From contig JANQPW010000088.1 of the NCBI GenBank assembly GCA_028285285.1, forward strand, positions 1 through 6,389: a stretch of DNA of 6,389 nucleotides, written 5' to 3'. The position numbers and the translations under genes were made by a program. The stretch's first letter is position 1; the number at the start of each line of letters is the position of its first letter. Of this stretch, positions 1 to 5,017 are shown in pieces. This stretch comes from Silvanigrellales bacterium. Lineage in GTDB: Bacteria > Bdellovibrionota_B > Oligoflexia > Silvanigrellales > Silvanigrellaceae. The notes beneath the pieces were generated by a model. It saw nothing but the letters and a program-made list of their open reading frames with translations. It was not told where the DNA came from and did no database searches.

Positions 1-12
1 TTTTGGCTCAAA

Positions 13-35
13 GTGGTCCTTGACTTGGGGTCCAC
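13..35 (-). repeat. Possible IS-end-like inverted repeat at window edge
   Basis: GTGGTCC (13-19) and GGTCCAC (29-35) form an imperfect palindrome with one mismatch. Read on the minus strand, the stretch from about 38 to 11 begins GGTGGACCCC and continues to GGACCACTTTG. This loosely resembles the terminal inverted repeats of IS3-family elements and the IS end seen at 1821-1846 in this window (GTGG, then CCCC, then an A-rich run, then AGTAGACAGT). If real, it would be the left end of another insertion sequence running out of the window. Only the first 40 bases are visible, so this is a weak call. Confidence 0.25.
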
Positions 36-88
36 CTCAGACGGCACTGCAGAAGAAAGCTGAATGTTACACTTTTGATCATCGAAAC

Positions 89-733
89 TCAGTACTCAAA
101 CTCGTTTTTTTCCATGAGAGAGTGGATCTTCTCCAATTGAGCTTGAGATTTCGAAATGATTCTTCTTGCAATGACTTCGGGGTGGTCAACTTTTGAATAC
201 TCTTCATGGAGCAACTTTTCAAAATCATCCTTGTCGATTTTCTTGTACTTGTTTTTTTCTTTGTACGTTCCGTCCTTTTTTTGCTCAATGTCATAGAGAT
301 GACCTGTTGGTGACGGGTGACACTGGGCTTGCCTCTGATGGTCGATCACCGCGTTTTCGGACTCTGAAATTCCGTTCAAGAGTTGATTGAGTGTGTCGCC
401 AATAGCACAATGGACTGGCGCTTTTTCAGGCGGAAATAGCCCTGTGTTGTAGTGCCTTTTGAGTTCTTTCAGCCCTTCGAACTTGATCCAGAAGAGCCCC
501 AAGTCTGAAATGGGGTAGTTGCTTGAATTGACCGATTTGCAAAGTCGGATCAGGTCTTTGACCCAATTCTTTCTCTGAAGAACAATGATGTCCGTCCAGG
601 GTACTTGACGTTTGAGCAAATACTTTTTCACTTCATCAGGAATTGTTCCGCCGTGATTTTTCTTAAGAATTTCTATCAGCTTTGCATTGTCAGGGTGTTT
701 CTCAATTTCTTCAAAGGTGACGTTATTCTTCAT
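89..733 (-). CDS. Hypothetical cytoplasmic protein, second gene of integrase-linked pair
   Basis: No family was recognised. From the ATG at 733 the product is 214 residues, very rich in Lys, Glu and Asp, with no signal peptide or membrane segment, so it is probably cytoplasmic and mostly helical. A strongly charged Lys-rich stretch (around DGTYKEKNKYKKIDKDDFEK) precedes a C-terminal helix ending in NEFEY. The middle carries two cysteines and several histidines (VHCAIGD, DHQRQAQCHP); whether they bind metal is unknown. Start choice: the frame is open up to a TTG at 790 (233 residues), only 6 bp after the stop of the preceding gene. The ATG at 733 has AGGA nine bases upstream and looks better for initiation, although the TTG would give tighter coupling. 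The coding region is visibly AT-rich compared with the envelope genes to the right. It follows 797-1495 in the same direction and is probably co-transcribed with it. No terminator is visible in the 88 bases after its stop. Confidence 0.7.
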   Translation of the reverse strand: MKNNVTFEEIEKHPDNAKLIEILKKNHGGTIPDEVKKYLLKRQVPWTDIIVLQRKNWVKDLIRLCKSVNSSNYPISDLGLFWIKFEGLKELKRHYNTGLFPPEKAPVHCAIGDTLNQLLNGISESENAVIDHQRQAQCHPSPTGHLYDIEQKKDGTYKEKNKYKKIDKDDFEKLLHEEYSKVDHPEVIARRIISKSQAQLEKIHSLMEKNEFEY

Positions 734-796
734 CCTAGATTGTCCTGCTTTTTGCTTGAGAGTCTCATTTTCAGAAGCCAATGGTTTCAAACAGAC

Positions 797-1495
797 TCAT
801 CGCCCTGGGGTCTTCACTAGCTCCAAGACTTCTTGCGTTTTGCTCCATTCATCGAGATCTGATAGCTCCTTGATTTCTTGTGTCTTTCCTGCTGTTCGAG
901 CTGACTCAAGGATGACCCGTCGGAATCGAAACATGAAACCGGTAAACTGAATACCGACGTCTAGCAGATAGAACTTCAAATGATCTTGAACAGATTCATG
1001 AGAGTCTGAAAGTCCCGCTGAAGCTTTTGTTCCGTTGACCTTTCGTTCAGAATGCAAAGGACCATTGTACAGAAATGCCTCAATCAGTTCCAAAATTGAA
1101 TGTCCCTCGATCAGATCTTCAGCGTTTGCTTTGTAGGCTTTGATGTTCCCAGAAGATTGCTTTTTGTTGAGAGCAGACTCAAACTTTTGAAACGTGTGCT
1201 TAAGTTTATCCGACTCGCCGTACAAGCAAACCGCGGAGGCGAGAAGTTTTTTGTGGTAAAACAGCTCATACACCCCAATGACCTGTCTCAACCGACCGAG
1301 TAGGTTTTCTAGATGATAAGTATCAAAGCTCAGTGAAGAGTGAATTTGACTGTTCTCATCAACTTGAATCTTCAAGTTCGATTTTCCGCCGTCACGGTAT
1401 TTTAGGAGAATCGGATGCTTTTCAAGCTCTTTGCAGAAAATGAAAAACTGTCTAATCCGGTCTTCATCAGAAATATTTTTGTCAAATTTTCCCAT
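797..1495 (-). CDS. Hypothetical cytoplasmic protein, first gene of integrase-linked pair
   Basis: This is a 232-residue protein of unrecognised family. It starts at ATG 1495 with AAGG five bases upstream. There is no signal peptide or convincing membrane helix, and the composition suggests a largely alpha-helical cytoplasmic protein. A central segment (LLGRLRQVIGVYELFYHKK) and a later aromatic/basic segment (QFTGFMFRFRRVILESAR) are the most distinctive parts. The gene starts 25 bp after the stop of the tyrosine recombinase fragment and runs in the same direction. Its TGA at 797-799 lies just before the next gene and overlaps an out-of-frame ATG (ATGA at 797-800) that opens a nine-codon frame. 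Gene order, spacing and low GC suggest cargo of the integrated element. A role in defence, toxin-antitoxin function or element maintenance is possible, but nothing in the sequence establishes one. Confidence 0.75.
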   Translation of the reverse strand: MGKFDKNISDEDRIRQFFIFCKELEKHPILLKYRDGGKSNLKIQVDENSQIHSSLSFDTYHLENLLGRLRQVIGVYELFYHKKLLASAVCLYGESDKLKHTFQKFESALNKKQSSGNIKAYKANAEDLIEGHSILELIEAFLYNGPLHSERKVNGTKASAGLSDSHESVQDHLKFYLLDVGIQFTGFMFRFRRVILESARTAGKTQEIKELSDLDEWSKTQEVLELVKTPGR

Positions 1496-1520
1496 GTCTG
1501 CCTTTTCGTTGCTTTCATTA

Positions 1521-1820
1521 TCAGATCACTATTCGCTGCAGCTCATCGAGACCGATCTCGTCTTGCCTGCGGTCGTAGAGTTTTGTGGTTGACGCTGAGG
1601 AGTGCCCCGCGATTTGCTGGGCCTTCTCCAAAGTCCCACCCGCTTTCAGGTACTCTGTGATACCGGTGGCCCTAAAGGTGTGGCAAGAAAAAATATTACC
1701 AAGGCCTGCGCGCACGCAGCGTCTTTTGATCATCCGACAGGCAAGATGCCTGTCAAAGGCACTTTCAAGCAGTGACTTTCTCGATTTGTGGGCAGCCCGG
1801 AACAGAAAACCCTTCTTGTC
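1521..1820 (-). pseudogene. Tyrosine recombinase (phage-type integrase), C-terminal fragment
   Basis: The last 99 codons of a site-specific tyrosine recombinase remain. Visible parts are the FLFRAA segment near the start, a MIKRR helix, the HTFR box with its catalytic His and Arg (SCHTFRATGITEYL), the GHSSASTT box with the second catalytic His, and the LYDRR box with the nucleophilic Tyr. The end, DELQRIVI, is typical of this integrase subfamily. The N-terminal core-binding domain and the first catalytic Arg are absent. In frame, the coding sequence resumes at about 1820, exactly where the IS3-family right end stops, and a TGA lying in the IS sequence (about 1833-1835) closes the frame upstream. 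An internal ATG at 1733 would give only a 70-residue ORF. The fragment therefore looks like an integrase interrupted by an IS whose 5' half was later lost, and it is almost certainly inactive. It lies 25 bp upstream of 797-1495. Confidence 0.88.
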
Positions 1821-1846
1821 TGGTGTGGCCCCTCAAAAGTAGACAG
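1821..1846 (-). repeat. IS3-family right terminal sequence
   Basis: Immediately after the transposase stop the minus strand reads CTGTCTACTTTTGAGGGGCC and then ACACCA. This matches the usual style of IS3-group terminal repeats, which have CTGTC(C/T)ACTTTT followed by a G run. The outer limit is placed at about 1821 because the integrase frame resumes at 1820. The partner left repeat is not in the window, so the exact boundary is inferred. Confidence 0.6.
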
Positions 1847-2002
1847 TCAGCTCAGTCTCGTTTCGTAAACCATTGGCGGCAAATTGCCAAGTGCTGAGTG
1901 TATCCTCCATCTGTTGTAGAAAACCTCGATAAACTCAAATAGAGCAGTTTTCGCGGCTTTTCTTGATTCGAATGTGACTCTGTGAACCAACTCTTTCTTT
2001 AT
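1847..2002 (-). pseudogene. IS3-family transposase (OrfB), C-terminal fragment
   Basis: The minus-strand frame ending at TGA 1847-1849 encodes about 51 residues that match the C-terminus of the IS3 OrfB integrase-type transposase: KKELVHRVTF, then SRKAAKTALFEFIEVFYN, then RWRIHSALGNLPP, ending MVYETRLS. The FIEVFYNRWRIHSALG motif is the classic IS3 signature just downstream of the catalytic Glu of the DDE triad (rve domain). The catalytic residues themselves lie in the missing part. Upstream the frame runs into reverse-transcriptase sequence and meets a stop, so this is a decayed fragment. Confidence 0.88.
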
Positions 2003-2154
2003 TCCGCATGAAGCACACATTCAAATTCTTCGATCGTCTTACCGTCCACACCTGGAGCTCCCTTGTTGCGCTTTACCGCAATAAAGCCCTCAAGCAGGCT
2101 GACTTCAGACGCAATCTGTTCGAATATGGCTTGATTCTCTTCGTAGAGGGTCAT
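1999..2154 (-). pseudogene. Group II intron reverse transcriptase/maturase, N-terminal fragment
   Basis: From ATG 2154 (GGAA eight bases upstream) 51 codons run to a TAA at 1999-2001. The protein begins MTLYEENQAIFEQI and contains VKRNKGAPGVDGKTIEEF. The KRNKGAPGVDG(x)T motif is the hallmark of the RT-0/RT-1 region of LtrA-type intron-encoded proteins. Full-length proteins of this family are about 400-600 residues, so the polymerase palm (YADD), the maturase X domain and any endonuclease domain are missing. The last few residues (about ECVLHAE) probably already come from, or straddle, the junction with the IS3 remnant, and the stop is read from IS sequence in the wrong frame. Confidence 0.85.
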
Positions 2155-2543
2155 TTCGTTTCCACAGTTTTGATCATGAATTCTTCGAGCAGCCTCCTGA
2201 CTTCACGCGTTACGACCGCGCCGGATCAGTTGGACTCTTCGTGCCCTCCTCCATTGATGTTTTTCACAACGCTCCTCTTTCCTTTCGATGTGGGGCCCTT
2301 TGCCTTTCACTTCCTGTGGCTTCCCCGATGTTTTATCCTCATATCTGTTACCAGATACTCCTAGGCATCGAGGTTCATTTGCATTTGGGTCGCATACCTT
2401 GGCTAGGACTTCCTTCAGATTCCTCATTGGCCCAGTTTCGAAATCTGGGTTTCTTCGGACACCCTTGTCTTCGCCTACATATTCCCTCCTTTAGGGTTAT
2501 GGCGGGGCTCTCACCCGCTAGATTTCGACCATGCCGATCGCAC
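2003..2543 (-). mobile_element. Group II intron, 5' fragment
   Basis: On the minus strand the element begins GTGCGATCGGCATGG at 2543, fitting the conserved GUGYG 5' end of group II introns. About 390 nt of purine-rich, structured but non-coding sequence follows, consistent with ribozyme domains I-III, and then the intron-encoded reverse transcriptase starts at 2154. Only ~50 RT codons survive. Domains V and VI and the 3' splice site are absent, so splicing and mobility are lost. The 5' end sits exactly at the edge of the 2543-2589 palindrome, on the side expected for introns that insert beside hairpins (the group IIC habit), but I cannot assign the class. ORFs across 2203-2563 are shadows inside the ribozyme sequence. 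Confidence 0.78.
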
Positions 2544-2590
2544 TCCAAATTTTTTCTTCGCACCCCTGCGAGGAAGAAAAAATTTGGAGG
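2543..2590 (+). promoter_or_regulatory. Long hairpin sequestering the Shine-Dalgarno of the four-helix-bundle gene
   Basis: The left arm 2543-2562 pairs with the right arm 2567-2589 over 20 bp: 17 continuous pairs, a 3-nt bulge at 2570-2572, three more pairs, and a CCCC loop at 2563-2566. The ribosome-binding site GGAGG (2586-2590) ends 7 bases before the ATG at 2598, and its GGAG pairs with CTCC at 2543-2546. In an RNA that includes both arms the start site would be masked. The stem is A/T-rich on the outside and has no T-run outside it, so it is not an ordinary intrinsic terminator in either direction. The left arm's first base coincides with the first base of the intron fragment on the other strand. 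Confidence 0.7.
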
Positions 2591-2597
2591 TTAAAAA

Positions 2598-2905
2598 ATG
2601 AAAACAAAGTTCCGTTCGTTTCAGTTGGCGAAATCCCTCTACAAGCAAAGCGCTCAACTCAAACTGCCAGGCCACATTTCAAACCAACTGCAACGCGCCA
2701 GTTCATCCGTGGCGCTGAATCTGGCGGAAGGAAGGGGTCGGCCAACTCGGGCTGACCAATTGAGGTTCTTTCACATTGCCCTCGGCTCTGTTCGTGAATG
2801 TCAGGCATTTTGGAACTGCATGAAGAACGTGTTCCGAAAGAAATGCTTGACTTAGCTGACCATCTTGGCGCTTCAGTGCACAATCTCATTCGGAAGGCAA
2901 GGTAG
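2598..2905 (+). pseudogene. S23-type four-helix-bundle protein (23S rRNA intervening-sequence protein family), frameshifted
   Basis: Starting at ATG 2598 behind a strong GGAGG site, the first ~70 codons clearly match the four-helix-bundle/S23 family: the FRSFQLAKSLYK start, the HISNQLQRASSSVALNLAEG helix with its NLAEG motif, and the GR...RFFHIALGSVRECQA helix. After CQA the frame goes to WNCMKN and stops at about 2855. Moving to the frame that reads ATT at 2807-2809 restores family-like ILELHEE, then LDLADHLG and LIRKAR to a TAG at 2903-2905. One base has been lost near 2805-2812. The repaired protein is about 102 residues, close to the ~115-120 usual for the family. Members occur inside 23S rRNA intervening sequences and also as standalone genes; no rRNA is present here, and the molecular function is not well defined. 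A sequencing error is the alternative to a real mutation. It converges with 2926-3330 across 20 bp. Confidence 0.85.
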
Positions 2906-2925
2906 AATCCGCTTTCCGCTGCTCA

Positions 2926-3330
2926 TCACTCAGCGCTCAAGCATCCATTGTCAAATGTCCACAAAACCTTGTTTTTTCGTGGGCCAAACATCTGCAGCGT
3001 TTCGCCGCTCCAAGCCAGCGAACAAAGTGACTCACCTCGCGCATAAGAAAGACCAATCTCGGTTCCGTTCGAACCATCCTTGATCACGGCATCCAACAAA
3101 TACCCACCGTCGGTCAATTGCACACCATCTGGGTAACAGTTGTTGAACAACTGACTGACAAGGCTCTCGCCAAAAAACTCAACCTGCGCAGGAGCCCGAT
3201 TTTCCCACGATTCTGTGTGAATCAGAACGCTTCCACCCACTTTATCCGAACAAATTTCAGAAGCCGCCTGTGCGCTTCCTGCAGCAAAAACACCAGCAAT
3301 AAGAGCGGCAGCTCCAGCTATTTTCATCAT
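2926..3330 (-). CDS. Small secreted four-cysteine protein, function unknown
   Basis: This is a 134-residue protein. A clear Sec signal peptide (MMKIAGAAALIAGVFAAGSA, then QA) has a likely cut after residue 22 at an AxA-type site, leaving a ~112-residue mature protein. The mature part has exactly four cysteines (C27, C65, C103, C130), suggesting two disulfides in a small periplasmic or secreted domain. It has beta-rich alternating segments (SVLIHTESW, GYLLDAVIKD, KVLWTFDNGC). The start ATG at 3330 has GGAG seven bases upstream; the second Met is less well spaced. It lies 175 bp downstream of the lipoprotein gene in the same direction, with room for its own promoter, though none is convincing. 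Its stop lies 20 bp from the end of the convergent S23-type gene, with no clear terminator between. The family was not recognised. Confidence 0.8.
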   Translation of the reverse strand: MMKIAGAAALIAGVFAAGSAQAASEICSDKVGGSVLIHTESWENRAPAQVEFFGESLVSQLFNNCYPDGVQLTDGGYLLDAVIKDGSNGTEIGLSYARGESLCSLAWSGETLQMFGPRKNKVLWTFDNGCLSAE

Positions 3331-3505
3331 GATCTCTCTCCTTTTTATTCATTAATCTTGAACTGTTGGCTCGCTCGAGTCTTCAAAAAGCGCAAGCCTC
3401 AACTGATTAAGGTGACTAAAACAGTTTGCCCAGCAACTCGACGACAAACAGACCCAACCAGCCATTAGGGGTTCTCATCTGTGTGGCGCACAAGAAACAT
3501 CGATC

Positions 3506-4489
3506 CTACCTGTCACGCCAACCCTCGGAATTCGAAGAACTTCTGTGGTATTTAGAAGATGAATAGAGCGACCGAATTTCAGGGGAATAGCTTGCCTCAA
3601 GCTTGATCTTCAGGGGATGCAATGTTCCCAATCCAATATCTCGCACAACCATGTCAGCCACTCTTTCGAGATGATTCCCACCCAGTCGCACAAAAAAATC
3701 CTTACAGGTGTCAGCCGCAAACGTCTTGAGTGCGAGGGTGATGTTCCGAGCCATTGCCAATTCCCTGAGGTGGTTGATCTTTCTCAAAGCTGCCCTCCAA
3801 TGTCCTGCTTGAACATCTGCATTCAATTGGGGCGTTGACCTCAAAAAGGAGCTAATCTCAGGAATAGAAAGGATCTTTTGAGACAATGACCTTGCGTAGC
3901 CGCTAAAGCTCTTCCGATCCTTTAAAACAATTGCTTTGGCCTGCTCCTTCGAAGCTTCTGGATTGTCGAAATCGAGAGACTGAACGGCATCCCGGAACGT
4001 GCCAGGGAGCTCCTTCCACAGTGGCTCCCACACCACCTCCGAGTATTGATTGACAAGATGGTTGGGTTTGAACTGGAGCCTCGCCGAGGCAACAAGGCCC
4101 CACGCAACACCGTCAATACTGTCTTGATAGACCTGTTGGGCAAGCCAACCCAGAAGAATTCCGGCCGCGGCCTCTTTTACTTCGGCCGTCTCTAAGCCGA
4201 TCTCACTGGGGGAGCCGTCAAGACCCTCCAGCCGAAAGTGGTGGTACTCATCGAGGCTGATCAACCCCTTGTTTTGTCCCGATCGCAGCTCCCGCTCGAT
4301 TTTTGACCTAGACCAATTTTCCCGAGCAAGGGTGTGTTTTTCACCCCGAAAGATGAGCCTGGTTGGCTTTCCACAAGCTCCAAATTTTGAAACTTCACTT
4401 GATTGAACGGCCGTGACTTTTTTTCGCTGAAGATAATCGCAGCCCAAGCCGGTGACACTGAGCAGAAAAAAGAGGAACACCGATCTCAT
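3506..4489 (-). CDS. Probable lipoprotein, function unknown
   Basis: The 327-residue product starts with MRSVFLFFLLSVTGLGC, a short basic-hydrophobic signal ending at C17, which fits a signal peptidase II lipoprotein. The lipobox (GLGC) lacks Leu at -3 and so is not canonical. An upstream TTG at 4552 would add 21 residues that spoil the signal peptide, whereas ATG 4489 has AAAGG eight bases upstream. The mature region is mixed and mainly helical, with hydrophobic/aromatic helices around AAGILLGWLAQQVYQ and GVAWGLVASARL. It has two further cysteines (about C39 and C262) that could pair. The last ~25 residues are rich in Ser, Tyr and basic residues. No domain was recognised. It follows the small secreted protein gene by 69 bp and is probably co-transcribed with it and the beta-barrel gene, which suggests an outer-membrane-associated role. 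Confidence 0.8.
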   Translation of the reverse strand: MRSVFLFFLLSVTGLGCDYLQRKKVTAVQSSEVSKFGACGKPTRLIFRGEKHTLARENWSRSKIERELRSGQNKGLISLDEYHHFRLEGLDGSPSEIGLETAEVKEAAAGILLGWLAQQVYQDSIDGVAWGLVASARLQFKPNHLVNQYSEVVWEPLWKELPGTFRDAVQSLDFDNPEASKEQAKAIVLKDRKSFSGYARSLSQKILSIPEISSFLRSTPQLNADVQAGHWRAALRKINHLRELAMARNITLALKTFAADTCKDFFVRLGGNHLERVADMVVRDIGLGTLHPLKIKLEASYSPEIRSLYSSSKYHRSSSNSEGWRDR

Positions 4490-4504
4490 GCAAAAAACCT
4501 TTCG

Positions 4505-4530
4505 TCTCGCACACAGGTAAAACTGCGAGA
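4505..4530 (-). promoter_or_regulatory. Hairpin just upstream of the lipoprotein gene
   Basis: TCTCGCA (4505-4511) and TGCGAGA (4524-4530) form a perfect 7-bp stem with a 12-nt loop. On the minus strand the stem ends just before CGAAAGGTTTTTTG, which carries the lipoprotein gene's ribosome-binding site and a six-T run. It could be a weak attenuator or an mRNA processing or stabilising stem that sets the level of the lipoprotein relative to the upstream genes. The eight-base gap before the T-run makes it a poor intrinsic terminator. Confidence 0.35.
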
Positions 4531-4558
4531 AGCAAAAGATAGCACACCTCAAGATCGC

Positions 4559-5002
4559 TTACTTTTTCACGACCTGAATCTCTCCACTGGCCTTAGCACG
4601 CTTGCACCACGTGGTGGGATCATCACAGATGAAATAAACCAGATCATACTTTCCCGATTCCCACTTTGTGTTTGCGGCTTCTTTGAGAGGAATTCGGAAC
4701 TGATTTTCTTTTTGATCAAAGTCTTTCTTGCCCAGAACCACAGGTTCTCCTCCGGCAAAGGGCATGCCCTTCACAGTGAGTTTCCAAGGTCCATCAAAAT
4801 TCAGCTTGGTGCGCGGCGGCGGCGAAACCTTAACCACAGCCTCTTTTTGACCTGACTCAGCCTGAGCTGAAATACTTGCAAATGTTTCTTTAGCCAAAGG
4901 AGCCCCTGCTCCCGCAGCTTCAGCCCAGGCCACACCACCCACCATCAGAGACAAAACTCCACACGTGAGGGCACCCAAAATCATCTTGCTCACAACAAAC
5001 AT
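4559..5002 (-). CDS. Small periplasmic protein with CxxxxxxC motif, function unknown
   Basis: This is a 147-residue protein with a Sec signal peptide, likely cut after A27 (hydrophobic LGALTCGVLSLMVGGVAWA, then EA). The mature N-terminus is Ala-rich and flexible up to the VKVSPPPRTKLNF segment. A compact beta-rich domain follows (GPWKLTVKGMPF, NQFRIPLKEA, GKYDLVYFICDD). C126 and C133 in the CDDPTTWC motif near the end probably form a disulfide that closes a short loop. The start is well supported: AAGGAG at 5010-5015 lies seven bases before ATG 5002, and the gene starts 15 bp after the stop of the beta-barrel gene. Translational coupling and shared function with the barrel are likely. I do not recognise the family. 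The cysteine spacing is not that of a thioredoxin CxxC, so an oxidoreductase role is not supported. Confidence 0.82.
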   Translation of the reverse strand: MFVVSKMILGALTCGVLSLMVGGVAWAEAAGAGAPLAKETFASISAQAESGQKEAVVKVSPPPRTKLNFDGPWKLTVKGMPFAGGEPVVLGKKDFDQKENQFRIPLKEAANTKWESGKYDLVYFICDDPTTWCKRAKASGEIQVVKK

Positions 5003-5017
5003 TCCCGATCTCCTTAT

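Larger units (their letters stand above)
1821..2002 (-). mobile_element. IS3-family insertion sequence, right-end remnant
   Basis: About 180 bp remain of an IS3-family element: the 3' end of the transposase reading frame plus the right terminal sequence. The left end, orfA and most of orfB are missing. The element abuts the integrase fragment on one side. On the other it is fused to a group II intron fragment somewhere near 2000-2015. The order suggests that the IS entered the integrase gene, and that an intron insertion or a deletion then removed the rest of both elements. The target duplication cannot be seen because only one end survives. It is not autonomous. Confidence 0.8.

Noticed and set aside
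1736..1754. Perfect 8-bp inverted repeat with a 3-nt loop (GACAGGCA, AGA, TGCCTGTC)
   Set aside because: It lies within integrase coding sequence, has no adjacent T-run, and the encoded residues fit the integrase, so it is probably incidental.
2203..2563. Overlapping minus-strand ORFs of 62-74 codons rich in Arg, Lys and Glu
   Set aside because: They lie inside the structured 5' part of the group II intron, have no recognisable domain, and are typical spurious frames through ribozyme sequence.
2543..2590. The hairpin as an ordinary Rho-independent terminator
   Set aside because: The A/T-rich runs are inside the stem rather than after it, and no T-run follows on either strand. Its right arm is the ribosome-binding site of a gene.
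2008..2594. Plus-strand ORFs of 68-118 codons
   Set aside because: They are antisense to the reverse transcriptase and intron RNA, and the translations are rich in Phe, Ser, Pro and Leu with no domain.
2598..2905. The S23-type gene as part of a 23S rRNA intervening sequence
   Set aside because: No 23S rRNA sequence was seen on either side; the flanks are an intron fragment and a protein gene.
2906..2935. Weak stem CGCTG, 9-nt loop, CAGCG between the convergent genes
   Set aside because: Only five pairs with a long loop and no T-run, so too weak to call a bidirectional terminator.
3118..3468. Plus-strand ORF of 116 codons
   Set aside because: It is antisense to the secreted protein at 2926-3330, which has a clear signal peptide and ribosome-binding site.
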